This document shows positions 44,973-54,304 of a stretch of 64,000 nucleotides of DNA, in pieces; the stretch's first letter is position 1; each line of letters begins with the position of its first letter. The translations under genes and the position numbers were made by a program. The DNA comes from Aliarcobacter cibarius (GTDB lineage: Bacteria > Campylobacterota > Campylobacteria > Campylobacterales > Arcobacteraceae). The stretch covers positions 2,132,596-2,196,595 of the forward strand of contig NZ_CP054051.1 of the NCBI RefSeq assembly GCF_013372265.1. The letters are read 5' to 3'. The notes beneath the pieces are model-generated. The model made no database searches and was not told the origin of the DNA. It saw only the letters and a list, made by a program, of their open reading frames with translations.

Positions 44973-47741
44973 ATGGAAGCAAAAAATTTAGAAATACTAT
45001 TTAAAGGAATGACTAGACCAGCAATGTTATGGGGTGTTCCAATTTATCCATTAATTATAATGTTATGTCTGTTTTCACTTATTTCAGTTTGGATAAATCT
45101 TTCAATTATGCTTTTTTCAATACCAGTATTTTTTATTATGAAGTTTATAGCTTCACAAGATGATTTTATGTTTTCATTGCTTTTTCAAAGAATGAAAATG
45201 TTTACTTCAAAATTAAATAAAAAATATTATGGAGTAAAAACCTATTCAAGTATGGAGTATAGAAAGATGAGTAATTTAGTAGATTTTCCACCAATCTCAA
45301 TATTGGGATTAAATTCTAATCCCTCTTTTGAGAAATTTATACCTTTTTCATCGTTGATAAATGATGATGTAGTTTTAACAAAAGATTTTAATTTTATAAC
45401 TTCATGGGAAATCAAAGGAATAGATTTTGAAGTTGAAAGTAATAGTAATCAAGACTACTATAAAAATATTTTGGCAAATGTTTTTCAAGCCTTTGCAAGT
45501 GAACCTGTTTCATTTTACTTTCACTCTTCAAGACACGATACAAATATAAATTTAGATGTTGAATATGGAAATTCATATCTTCAAGATGTAAATGAACTCT
45601 ATTTTAAATCATTTACAAAGGGTAGCAGTAAAGCGACTAATCTTTATTTGACAATTATTTATAATCCTTTTGTAAATAATTTAGATAAAAGTAAATTTCA
45701 AAGTTTAAATGAGAATAAAAAGAGAAATGATCTTTTAAACTATTTTGTGAGATTTGAAGATTATACAAATAGATTTGAAGCAAATTTAAATCATTTCAAA
45801 GCAAATAAACTAAAAATTTATAATGATAATAACTCTTTATTCTCAAGTCAATTAGAGTTTTACAACTACCTTTTAGGTGGATTTTTTCTAAAAACAAGAG
45901 CTTTGAATGCACCATTAAATGAGTATTTAATTGGTGGATTAAAAAATATCCAATTTTCCTATGACTTAATACAGTTAAATTATACAAATGGAAATAAACA
46001 GTTTGCACAAATAATTGAGATTAAGGAGTATAGCTCTTACACAATGATAGGTATTTTAGATGCCTTAATGTATTTAGATGTAAATTATACTATGACACAA
46101 AGTTTTTCTCCAATTGCAAGACATGAAGCAAAAGAGAAATTAAAAAAACAGAAAAAACATTTTAAAGCAAGTGAAGATGATAGTTTTACACAAGCAGAAC
46201 AATTTGATATTGCTTTAGATGATTTAACAAATGGTGATATATGCTTTGGAAATTACCATTTTTCCCTATTAGTCTTTGGAGAAGATGCAAAAAGTACAAA
46301 AGAGAATACAAATAAAGTTATCACAAAAATGCAAGATCTAGGATTTGGAGTAACATTAGCAGATATTGCACTTCCTAGTACTTACTTTGCACAAATACCT
46401 TCTAATTTTGTACTAAGACCAAGAGTTAGTTTGATAACTAATAAAAATTATAGTGATTTAATAGCTTTACATAATTTTCCAAAAGGAAGAGAAAAAAATA
46501 ACTGTTGGGGTGATTGTGTAACCGTTTTAAAAACTCCATCTAAACAGCCATACTACTTAAATCTGCATGCTATTAAATCTAAAGATGATTTTGGAGATAC
46601 GACACTAGCTAACTTTTTAGTTTTAGGGCAAAGTGGTGGTGGAAAAACTGCATTTATGCAATTTTTATGTAACCAACTTTTAAAGTTTAAAAATAGTGAA
46701 ACATTTCCAAATAATTTAAGTTCCAATAAAAAACAGATGAGTTTAATCTACCTTGATAAAGATTATGGAGCTATGGGAAATATTTTAAGTGCTGGTGGAA
46801 AATATATTTCTATAAAAAGTGGAGTTTCAACAGGGTTTAATCCTTTTATGATTGAAAATACTAAAGAGAATAAAAGAGCCTTAGAAATATTGATGAAGAT
46901 TTTAGTTACAAATAAAGGAGAATCACTAAAAACTAGCGAAGAGAAAGAGTTGGCAAATGCAATTAGTTTTATTATGGATTTTATTCCTCTAAAAGACAGA
47001 AAATATGGAATATCTCTTTTGATGGAGAATTTAACAGATGATAATAGCGATGAAAACTCTTTAAAACAAAGATTCTCTTTATGGGCAAGAGATGGAAAAT
47101 ATGCTTGGGTGTTTGACAATGAAAATGATTTATTAGATTTTTCAAAAAATATTAACTTTTTTGGAATAGATGGAACAGAATTTTTAAATGATCCTGATGT
47201 ATCTGCACCTTTAAGTTATTACATCTTATGGAGAGTTACAAATTTAATTGATGGTAGAAGATTTGGAATGATTATTGATGAGTTCTGGCAATGGCTTGAT
47301 AATCCATTAATTCAAGATGAAGTTTTTAATAAACTAAAAACTATTAGAAAAGAGAATGGATTTATCGGAATGGCTAGTCAAAGTGTTGAGGATGTATTAA
47401 AATTAAAAATTGCAAGAGCAATAGTTGAGCAAACACAAACTCATATCTTTTTTCCAAATAAAAAAGCAAATTATGAAGATTATGTAAATGGTCTTTCTTG
47501 CACTGTTGAAGAGTTTGAAACAATAAAAAAGTTTAATCCTGCACAATATCCATTTTTAGTAAAAAATTCAGATGAGGCTGTTGTTGTAAATCTTGATTTA
47601 TCAAAATTAGGAAAAGAGAATATAAGCATCATCTCAACAAGTACTGCACACGTAGAAACAATCAGATCAATTTTTTCACAAGAGAATTTAACTCTTAATC
47701 AAAAAGTTGAGAATTTAAGAACTTATTACAAAAACATTTAG
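44973..47741 (+). CDS. virB4: VirB3-VirB4 fusion, type IV secretion ATPase
   Basis: The 922-residue protein starts with a VirB3-like domain (about residues 1-90: LFKGMTRPAMLWGVPIYPLI then LISVWINLSIMLFSIPVFFI), with two membrane segments. A full VirB4 ATPase follows. The Walker A motif LGQSGGGKTAFMQF is at about residue 551 and the Walker B region RFGMIIDEFWQWLDN lies later. VirB4 powers pilus biogenesis and substrate transfer at the inner membrane. VirB3-VirB4 fusions are known in Campylobacterota systems. A separate virB3 gene is absent, in agreement. Confidence 0.92.
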   Translation: MEAKNLEILFKGMTRPAMLWGVPIYPLIIMLCLFSLISVWINLSIMLFSIPVFFIMKFIASQDDFMFSLLFQRMKMFTSKLNKKYYGVKTYSSMEYRKMSNLVDFPPISILGLNSNPSFEKFIPFSSLINDDVVLTKDFNFITSWEIKGIDFEVESNSNQDYYKNILANVFQAFASEPVSFYFHSSRHDTNINLDVEYGNSYLQDVNELYFKSFTKGSSKATNLYLTIIYNPFVNNLDKSKFQSLNENKKRNDLLNYFVRFEDYTNRFEANLNHFKANKLKIYNDNNSLFSSQLEFYNYLLGGFFLKTRALNAPLNEYLIGGLKNIQFSYDLIQLNYTNGNKQFAQIIEIKEYSSYTMIGILDALMYLDVNYTMTQSFSPIARHEAKEKLKKQKKHFKASEDDSFTQAEQFDIALDDLTNGDICFGNYHFSLLVFGEDAKSTKENTNKVITKMQDLGFGVTLADIALPSTYFAQIPSNFVLRPRVSLITNKNYSDLIALHNFPKGREKNNCWGDCVTVLKTPSKQPYYLNLHAIKSKDDFGDTTLANFLVLGQSGGGKTAFMQFLCNQLLKFKNSETFPNNLSSNKKQMSLIYLDKDYGAMGNILSAGGKYISIKSGVSTGFNPFMIENTKENKRALEILMKILVTNKGESLKTSEEKELANAISFIMDFIPLKDRKYGISLLMENLTDDNSDENSLKQRFSLWARDGKYAWVFDNENDLLDFSKNINFFGIDGTEFLNDPDVSAPLSYYILWRVTNLIDGRRFGMIIDEFWQWLDNPLIQDEVFNKLKTIRKENGFIGMASQSVEDVLKLKIARAIVEQTQTHIFFPNKKANYEDYVNGLSCTVEEFETIKKFNPAQYPFLVKNSDEAVVVNLDLSKLGKENISIISTSTAHVETIRSIFSQENLTLNQKVENLRTYYKNI

Positions 47742-47751
47742 GAGATAAAAA

Positions 47752-48189
47752 ATGAAAAATAAAATTCTATTAAGTCTAGCAGCTTTAACTGCTTTAAGTT
47801 TTACAGCTTGCTCTAACAAAATACCCGATGCTGAAAAAGTAGAATGGGAAAGAAATACAGCATTAACAATAAATAAAGAGTTCATCTTACACAAGGAATA
47901 TAAAGTTCCTAAAGACCCATTTTTAAAAAATGAGAACTGGACTTATCAAATAGTCGCTCAAAAGCAAGGAGATAATTTTTTTAAAAATAGCGAAATTGTT
48001 AAAACTTTCTTTATAGCTCACAATTCACAAGAGATAGTTTTAATAGGAAAAGAAGATTTAATAAAAGAGTATAAAAAATATTTCTTAGATAATCAAGTCA
48101 CAGGAAATATAAAATTACAGGTAATAAATCCATTAGAAAAAGATTTTGAAAAAATAAATATTCTTTTTTTCAATGGAATAAAAAGTTAA
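47752..48189 (+). CDS. VirB7/Cag12-like lipoprotein
   Basis: The 145-residue protein has a lipoprotein signal (LSLAALTALSFTACS) and then EWERNTALTINKEFILHKEY and NENWTYQIVAQ, a pattern seen in Cag12-type proteins of Campylobacterota secretion systems. It is probably an outer-membrane core component. It starts 10 bp after virB4. The assignment is moderate because these lipoproteins diverge quickly. A second small lipoprotein is encoded at 50337. Confidence 0.68.
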   Translation: MKNKILLSLAALTALSFTACSNKIPDAEKVEWERNTALTINKEFILHKEYKVPKDPFLKNENWTYQIVAQKQGDNFFKNSEIVKTFFIAHNSQEIVLIGKEDLIKEYKKYFLDNQVTGNIKLQVINPLEKDFEKINILFFNGIKS

Positions 48190-48207
48190 ATATAAAGGAG
48201 AAAAACA

Positions 48208-48918
48208 ATGAAAAAATATATATTAAGTATATTAATTACAATAAACTTATTAAATGCAAGTGGTATTCCTGTTGTAGATGGAGTTGCAAACGCACAATCA
48301 ATGGCTCAAAATATAAAAACCATAGAAGAATGGGCGAGAGAGGCCGAAAGATGGGCAAAAACTGCAACACATTATCAAAATCAATTAAAAGCTTATGAAA
48401 ATGATTTGCTAAGTAAAACAGGTGTTAGAGATACTGTTGGATTTTTAAAAGATTTAAACAAATTAAGTGAATATTCTAAAATGTATGGTGATGATTATTT
48501 AAATCTTAGTGGAACAAAATCAGGGCAAATTGGAAAGATGAGTGACCAACTTTTTGATAAGTATAATGTTTATGATAGATGTAAAGATTTAAGTAGAGAA
48601 TGGGAAATTGCAAATTGTAAAAATGTACTAAAAAGAGAAGTTAATAATATTGCAACTGTTCAAGCTACAAACAATATGATAAATAAATCTTCCCAAAATT
48701 TAGAATCACTTGGGAAAAATGTATCAGCTTCAAAAGATATCAAAGAGAGCCAGGATTTAGCCAATGCTATAAATATAGAAATAGGAAATATTCAAGTTGC
48801 ACAAATGAAGCTTGATATGATGTATAAACAAAATGAAGCTTTACAAAAGGCAGAAGAAGAACAACACACTCGTGATTTTCACAATAGATTAGGAAAGAGT
48901 GTAAAACTAATTAATTAG
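48208..48918 (+). CDS. virB5: VirB5-like type IV secretion protein
   Basis: The 236-residue protein has a signal peptide (ILSILITINLLNASG) and then a mostly helical mature part: GIPVVDGVANAQSMAQNIKT, IEEWAREAERWAKTATHYQ, and a long coiled-coil C-terminus (AQMKLDMMYKQNEALQKAEE). This is the VirB5/TrbJ layout of a minor pilus-tip protein. Its position after virB4 agrees. Confidence 0.83.
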   Translation: MKKYILSILITINLLNASGIPVVDGVANAQSMAQNIKTIEEWAREAERWAKTATHYQNQLKAYENDLLSKTGVRDTVGFLKDLNKLSEYSKMYGDDYLNLSGTKSGQIGKMSDQLFDKYNVYDRCKDLSREWEIANCKNVLKREVNNIATVQATNNMINKSSQNLESLGKNVSASKDIKESQDLANAINIEIGNIQVAQMKLDMMYKQNEALQKAEEEQHTRDFHNRLGKSVKLIN

Positions 48919-48974
48919 TATTATTTAATAAAAAAGATATAATATAATTAATTATTTATAAAGAAGGAACTAAG

Positions 48975-49346
48975 ATGAAAAAATTGATTGCAGGAACTGT
49001 TTTAGCAACTTTACTTTTTACAGGTTGCACTGAAGATGAAACTCTTAAAAATGCAAAAATACAATTTGAAAGAGATACAGTAACTCTTGGCTATATGAAA
49101 GCAAAAGAAGTAGCAGAAGCTAGTCATAAAGAGGAAATTGTTCAATCTTGGATTGAAGATTTAAAAACAAAAAACAAATGGTTCACTTACGAACAAGTTA
49201 AAAATGAGATGACTCAACTTAACAGTACACATGGTGGTATAAAACTTAATTTAACTGTCATAAAAGGTCAACTCTATCCAAAATATGGAAAAGATGTTGT
49301 AGATAAAGTTCTATTAGAACTTAACAAAGGTTATTTAATAAGATAA
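48975..49346 (+). CDS. small lipoprotein between virB5 and virB6, possible entry-exclusion protein
   Basis: The 123-residue protein has a lipoprotein signal, IAGTVLATLLFTGC, and a charged helical mature part with no recognised family motif. The slot between virB5 and virB6 is where EexN-type entry-exclusion lipoproteins are encoded in related systems, but the usual EexN repeats are not seen, so this is by context only. It has its own promoter-like AT region and ribosome binding site (AGAAGGAA). Confidence 0.55.
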   Translation: MKKLIAGTVLATLLFTGCTEDETLKNAKIQFERDTVTLGYMKAKEVAEASHKEEIVQSWIEDLKTKNKWFTYEQVKNEMTQLNSTHGGIKLNLTVIKGQLYPKYGKDVVDKVLLELNKGYLIR

Positions 49347-49367
49347 CTATATTAAGGAAAGGAATTC

Positions 49368-50243
49368 ATGGATGTATTTCAAAAATTAGGTTCAACAATA
49401 AATGAAATTTTAAATTTTTTAAGAACTCAATCAAACTCTGATTTAATTACAACTCTTGCTTCTTTAATAGCTATTACAATTACGATACAAGTAATATTTA
49501 AAGCTTATCTAACTTTAATAGGAAAAATAAATGATCCTATAAGAGATGTAATATTTGACCTAATGTTAAAGATGTTTATAGCAATTTTTGCACTAAATAT
49601 TGGAGGATGGCTAGATTTAGTGAAAGATGCAATGGAGCAGCTACATAACTCTTTTAGTGGCGGAGAAAACCTGTATGCTGTATTAGATGCAAAGCTCGAT
49701 GCAGTTATTAAATTAAATGCAAAACTATATGAAAATGCTGAGATATGGGATGGAAGTATATTTCAATCATTAATTGGAGTAATTTTAAATCTGATATCAT
49801 TTATGATAGGAATTGTTCCCGCATTTTTAGTGATGATTACAACTGACATTACATTAAGATTAATATTAATTCTAGCACCAATAGTAATATTCGCTAGACT
49901 TTATGGATGGTTTAAAAATGTGTTTACACAATGGTTAGCTATATTCATAGGAAATTTACTTACAGTTTATATGGTCGGAATGCTTTTAAATCAATTCTCA
50001 TTAAAATATGGAGAATTTTTAACAAAGGTTGATATGAACGCAGATAAAGTTGATGCAATTGCAATAGGAATGCAGGGAATTATGTATGGTTTTTTACTAT
50101 TTATGCTTCTTAAAACTGTTGTAACAATAGCAGAGAAATTAGCACAGGTTAGTATTGAAGGCGTTGGAGAAAGTGGCTTTAATCAAGCAAGTCAATCCAC
50201 TAGTAATTATCTAAAACAATTTAGAAACACCAAATCTAAATAA
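49368..50243 (+). CDS. virB6: VirB6-like inner-membrane protein
   Basis: The 291-residue polytopic protein has about six hydrophobic segments (for example LITTLASLIAITITIQVIF, LILAPIVIFARLYGWFKNVF and GIMYGFLLFMLLKTVVTI). The WFKNVFTQWLAIFIGNLLT loop is the conserved VirB6/TrbL signature. It forms part of the inner-membrane channel. A strong hairpin terminator follows 27 bp after the stop. Confidence 0.87.
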   Translation: MDVFQKLGSTINEILNFLRTQSNSDLITTLASLIAITITIQVIFKAYLTLIGKINDPIRDVIFDLMLKMFIAIFALNIGGWLDLVKDAMEQLHNSFSGGENLYAVLDAKLDAVIKLNAKLYENAEIWDGSIFQSLIGVILNLISFMIGIVPAFLVMITTDITLRLILILAPIVIFARLYGWFKNVFTQWLAIFIGNLLTVYMVGMLLNQFSLKYGEFLTKVDMNADKVDAIAIGMQGIMYGFLLFMLLKTVVTIAEKLAQVSIEGVGESGFNQASQSTSNYLKQFRNTKSK

Positions 50244-50270
50244 GATTAGTAAATCAAAATATTAAATCAA

Positions 50271-50300
50271 AGGTAGGACTTTATAGTTCTGCCTTTTTTT
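50271..50300 (+). terminator. rho-independent terminator after virB6
   Basis: The stem AGGTAGGACT (50271-50280) pairs with AGTTCTGCCT (50285-50294) around a TTAT loop, followed by a T-run. The ATGCCTAAATTTTGG that follows is almost the same as the sequence after the terminator at 56819, with a shared TTTATAG loop region but different stem bases. Confidence 0.85.
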
Positions 50301-50336
50301 ATGCCTAAATTTTGGCAAATCAATCAAAGGAAAAAA

Positions 50337-50516
50337 ATGAGAATTAGTAATTTATTAATACTGTTTATATCTTTATTACTTGTTGGTTGTTCAAAAAAAC
50401 TAGAACCAAATATAAATGATATTCAAAATAAGAATTTGTTCGAAAACAAAGAAAACTGGCAACCAATAAATAAAATAAATCAAGAGATTATTGGTAATGA
50501 AAAGGTAGTTAAGTAA
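50337..50516 (+). CDS. virB7: VirB7-like small lipoprotein
   Basis: The 59-residue protein starts at the ATG after CAAAGGAAA; an upstream in-frame ATG at 50301 belongs to the terminator tail and lacks a ribosome binding site. It has a lipoprotein signal, LLILFISLLLVGCSKK. It is encoded directly before virB8 with a 1-bp overlap, which is the canonical place of virB7. VirB7 stabilises VirB9 in the outer-membrane core complex. Confidence 0.8.
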   Translation: MRISNLLILFISLLLVGCSKKLEPNINDIQNKNLFENKENWQPINKINQEIIGNEKVVK

Positions 50517-51202
50517 TGGCTAAAAATATTACAAATGATAATTTTAATCAAAGTAAAGCCTTGGATTTTGAGAGTTCAAGGCTTTATATAATTGATAAAA
50601 GCAATAAAAGAGCCTGGCTGGTAACTTTTATTTTTGGGTTTATCTCTCTACTTTTAACAATTGCAATTATAGTGATGTTACCTTTAAAAAGAGTAGATTT
50701 AGCAGTTGTAAAAGTTGATAAAAATGGTTTTTTAGATGTGATAACTGATGTTCAAGAAGAAATTTTAACAACCAGTGAAGCTTGGGATAAACATTTTATC
50801 TATAAATATGTAAAAACAAGAGAACAATATTTTTACAATATTTTAAACCAAGACTATGAAACAACTCAACTTTATTCAAGTAAAAAAGTAGCTGATAATT
50901 ATATAGAAGAGATGACAAATGAAAAATATGGAAAAACTTCTATTTATAAAAACAATGTAGAACTTGATGTAAATATTTTATCAATTGTTCTAAATGAAAG
51001 CAATGGAACTAGAACAAGTACCATTAGAGCCGAAATAATTAAAAAAGATGCTTCAAGTGAAAATATTGAAAAAAGTATTAAAGTAATTACACTTGCTTAT
51101 GAATACTTACCAATAAAACTCAATACAAAAAATAGATTAGAAAACCCACTTGGATTTGTTGTTTCTTCATACAGAGTTGATGAAGAAATAAAACATTATT
51201 AA
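50516..51202 (+). CDS. virB8: VirB8-like protein
   Basis: The 228-residue bitopic inner-membrane protein has a short cytoplasmic N-terminus, one membrane helix (WLVTFIFGFISLLLTIAIIVM) and a periplasmic domain with YVKTREQYFYN and a late AYEYLPIKLNTKNRLENPLG then FVVSSYRVDEE. The P-x-x...NPLGF.V..Y segment is diagnostic of VirB8. It nucleates the secretion complex. Confidence 0.92.
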   Translation: MAKNITNDNFNQSKALDFESSRLYIIDKSNKRAWLVTFIFGFISLLLTIAIIVMLPLKRVDLAVVKVDKNGFLDVITDVQEEILTTSEAWDKHFIYKYVKTREQYFYNILNQDYETTQLYSSKKVADNYIEEMTNEKYGKTSIYKNNVELDVNILSIVLNESNGTRTSTIRAEIIKKDASSENIEKSIKVITLAYEYLPIKLNTKNRLENPLGFVVSSYRVDEEIKHY

Positions 51203-51215
51203 TAGGAGCATAAGA

Positions 51216-52103
51216 ATGAAACAATTAGTTTTTTTCACAATATTTACAATAAATGTACTCTTTGCAATTGATATTCCAAAAAGTACATTATTTGATAAAA
51301 GAATTGTATATACAAATTTTAATAAAGATGATGTATTTCAAATTTCTGCAAAAAATGGATACACAACAGTTATACAGTTTGCCGAAGATGAAAGAATTTT
51401 AGATATGGCAAGTGGTTTTAGTTCTGGTTGGGATATTCAAGATAGAAGAAACTTTGTATTTATAAAACCAAAATCCTATGAAAGCAACTTTGCAATTGAT
51501 GAACTAGGAGAAACAGTTAATAAAAAAATGATTATTGATCCAAATCCAAATGATTGGAAAACAAATCTTATTGTACTTACAAATAAAAGAGAGTATGTTT
51601 TTAATCTTGATTTAAATACCGATAAAAATAGCTACTTCAAATTTACTTTTAAATATCCACAAGAAGAACTAAATAAAAAACAACAACAGGAGAAATTGAA
51701 AAAAGAGATTATCCAAAAAGATGAAATAAGAGAAGAGTTAAATAAAACAGCTATTCCTAGAAATTGGGACTATTACATGAACCAGAATAAATACAGTGAA
51801 AATATATCCCCTACTTTTGCATATGATGATGGACAATTTACCTACCTTGGATTTAACAGTATAAAAGATATTCCATCTGTATTTTTATATGAAAATGACA
51901 AAGAGAGCATTTTAAATACACATATTAAAAAAGATGGAAATTATGATGTTTTAGTTATTCAAAAAACAGCTAAACAATTTGTTCTAAGAAGCGGAGATAG
52001 AATTGTTGGTATTTGGAATAAAAGCTTTGGAATTAATCCAAAAGAGGTTCAACAAACAACAATCTCAAAAGATATTCAAAGGGAGCTTATAGATGGAAAA
52101 TAA
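51216..52103 (+). CDS. virB9: VirB9-like outer-membrane core protein
   Basis: The 295-residue protein has a signal peptide (FFTIFTINVLFA). The N-terminal domain has the pattern FNKDDVFQISAKNGYTTVIQ, with FAEDERI. The C-terminal domain has FAYDDGQFTYLGF then SVFLYENDKES, FVLRSGDRIVGIWNKSFG. These match the two-domain VirB9/TrbG structure. It overlaps virB10 by 11 bp. Confidence 0.93.
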   Translation: MKQLVFFTIFTINVLFAIDIPKSTLFDKRIVYTNFNKDDVFQISAKNGYTTVIQFAEDERILDMASGFSSGWDIQDRRNFVFIKPKSYESNFAIDELGETVNKKMIIDPNPNDWKTNLIVLTNKREYVFNLDLNTDKNSYFKFTFKYPQEELNKKQQQEKLKKEIIQKDEIREELNKTAIPRNWDYYMNQNKYSENISPTFAYDDGQFTYLGFNSIKDIPSVFLYENDKESILNTHIKKDGNYDVLVIQKTAKQFVLRSGDRIVGIWNKSFGINPKEVQQTTISKDIQRELIDGK

Positions 52104-53283
52104 AATATATAACAGTGAAGGAGCTGATGACTCAAAAGATGAGTTAAGAAATGAAGAGAAGATAATCAATCCAAAAATTACTGATATGAAAGAACCAGGT
52201 GCAAGTACATTAAAAAAGATGCAAACTTATCTTTTTATTATAATGGGTGTAATTATTTTTTTATATCTTGTTTATAAAACCGTTGTAACTATTTTTGGGA
52301 GTTCCAAAGAAAATGAAGTGAAAAAAGAAGAGATTGCAGCAACTATTGTAAAACCTTTATCTAAAGAGCTTCCTATTAAAGAAAATCCTAAAGATGAATT
52401 TTTAAATAGTATTGAAGATTTAAAAACTAATAAACAATTTGAAATTATAAAAGAAAGCGGTGAAACTTTTACAACAAATCTAAAACCACCTATGTTTAAA
52501 CAAATGATTGTAAAAGGAGAGAGTGAAGTGTTAATTAAAAATTCAAATCCAAATGATGAATATAATCGACAAATTGAAGAATTAAAAAATGAACAAAATA
52601 AAAATAATGATTTACAAAGCGATAGTTCAGATCTTTATAGTGGAGATACATTTGCTCCCTCAATTGCAAAAATAAGTCAATTTAATCCTGATTTTTTACT
52701 TCCAAAAGGTTCATATATTGGTTGTTCATTAGATACTAGATTTATTTCAAATTTAAGTGGCAGCACTTCTTGTACTGTTAGTCAAAACATCTACTCAAGT
52801 AATGGAAATATTCTTTTAATTGAAAGAGGTTCAAAACTATTTGGAACATTTAAAGGTGGAGATGCAAACGATGGAGCAAGTAGATACTTTGTAATTTGGC
52901 AAGAGATAAGGACCCCAAATCATTTAAGAATACCATTAAATAGTGGTGCTAGTGATGAGTTAGGTGGAGCTGGTTTAGAAGGAGAAATTGATCATAAATG
53001 GATGATGAGATTTGGAAGTTCTATTTTACTAAGTGCAGTAGATGATGTATTTAATGTTTTAGCTTGGAAACTCACAAATAAGAATAATGGCAACAGCAGT
53101 AGAAATCAAATTGATTATTCTGAGAATACAAGAGAAAATGCATCAAATATGGCAAATATAGCTCTTGAGAAATTTATAAATATAAAACCAACTATTTATA
53201 AACAACATGGTGATTTGGTAGGAGCTTATGTAAATAGAGATATTGACTTTTCAAAAGTTTACAAATTAAAAAAGAAGATCTAA
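52093..53283 (+). CDS. virB10: VirB10-like protein
   Basis: The 396-residue protein has a cytoplasmic N-terminus and one membrane helix (LFIIMGVIIFLYLVYKTV, about residues 48-65). A long acidic linker follows and then a TrbI/VirB10 periplasmic domain: LLPKGSYIGCSLDTRFISNL, SNGNILLIERGSKLFGTFK and FVIWQEIRTPNHLRIPLNSG. It spans the envelope and passes energy from the ATPases. It starts within virB9. Confidence 0.94.
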   Translation: MENKIYNSEGADDSKDELRNEEKIINPKITDMKEPGASTLKKMQTYLFIIMGVIIFLYLVYKTVVTIFGSSKENEVKKEEIAATIVKPLSKELPIKENPKDEFLNSIEDLKTNKQFEIIKESGETFTTNLKPPMFKQMIVKGESEVLIKNSNPNDEYNRQIEELKNEQNKNNDLQSDSSDLYSGDTFAPSIAKISQFNPDFLLPKGSYIGCSLDTRFISNLSGSTSCTVSQNIYSSNGNILLIERGSKLFGTFKGGDANDGASRYFVIWQEIRTPNHLRIPLNSGASDELGGAGLEGEIDHKWMMRFGSSILLSAVDDVFNVLAWKLTNKNNGNSSRNQIDYSENTRENASNMANIALEKFINIKPTIYKQHGDLVGAYVNRDIDFSKVYKLKKKI

Positions 53284-53284
53284 T

Positions 53285-54304
53285 ATGAGTATAAATAACT
53301 ATTCACGAAGTTTGGAAATTCAAACTAGAAATTTATTTGGTGAGTATTTGGATGATGAATCTATAAATGAAATTTGTTACAACGGAGATGGAGCAATTTG
53401 GACTCAAAATAATAAAGGTTTATGGACCGAACATCAAAGAAATATTTCATTTGAACAGATAATGGCATTTTCAATTGCACTTGCAAGTTACAAAGAAGAT
53501 ACTCTCAAAAACAATAAACCAGTATTAAGTGCAACACTTAACACTGGTGAAAGAGTTCAAGTGGTTATTCCTCCAGTTACAAAGAAATTTAGAATATCAG
53601 TAACTATTAGAAAACCTTCAAGGGTAAGATACACCATGGAAGATTATAAAAAGCAAGGTATGTTTGATAATGCAATAAGAAGTGATGAGAAGATGTCAAA
53701 TTCAGAAGAAAAGAATTTAATTAATTTATTTGAAAAAAAAGAGTGGGATTCTTTTTTATTAGAAGCAATTAGGCAAGGGAAAAATATTGTGATTGCTGGA
53801 GCAACGGGTAGTGGAAAAACTACATTTATGAAATCTCTAATAGATTATATTCCCGACAAGGAAAGAATAATTACAATTGAAGATACAGAAGAAATATCTT
53901 TTTATAATCATAAAAACTATGTGCAACTTTTTTATCCAAGTGAAGCTAAAGAAAGTGATCCAATTACAAGTACAACTTTACTTAAATCATCACTAAGGAT
54001 GAAGCCTGATAGAATTTTACTAGCTGAATTACGTGGAGCTGAAGCATATGAATATCTAAATATTTTAAATAGTGGTCATGGTGGAAGCATCACTTCTATA
54101 CATGCAGGAGGAATTGAACAAGCCTTTTATAGGCTAAGTAGCATGGTAGAACTAAATTCTCAAGTACAAAATATACCATTTGAAGTAATTAAAAAAAGCC
54201 TTCAACTAGTTATCGATGTAATTATTCATATCGAAAATATTGATGGCATAAGGCATTTTGGAGAGGTTTACTACAAAGGGTTTAATGATGGAAAATATCA
54301 ATAA
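53285..54304 (+). CDS. virB11: VirB11-like secretion ATPase
   Basis: The 339-residue hexameric ATPase has an N-terminal domain with EICYNGDGAIWTQNNKGLWT. The C-terminal RecA-like domain has Walker A (GATGSGKTTFMKSL, about residue 172), TIEDTEEI (Asp box), LRMKPDRILLAELRGAEAYEY (Walker B) and LNSGHGGSITSIHAGG (His box). It works with VirB4 and VirD4 at the inner membrane. Its end overlaps the coupling-protein gene. Confidence 0.95.
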   Translation: MSINNYSRSLEIQTRNLFGEYLDDESINEICYNGDGAIWTQNNKGLWTEHQRNISFEQIMAFSIALASYKEDTLKNNKPVLSATLNTGERVQVVIPPVTKKFRISVTIRKPSRVRYTMEDYKKQGMFDNAIRSDEKMSNSEEKNLINLFEKKEWDSFLLEAIRQGKNIVIAGATGSGKTTFMKSLIDYIPDKERIITIEDTEEISFYNHKNYVQLFYPSEAKESDPITSTTLLKSSLRMKPDRILLAELRGAEAYEYLNILNSGHGGSITSIHAGGIEQAFYRLSSMVELNSQVQNIPFEVIKKSLQLVIDVIIHIENIDGIRHFGEVYYKGFNDGKYQ

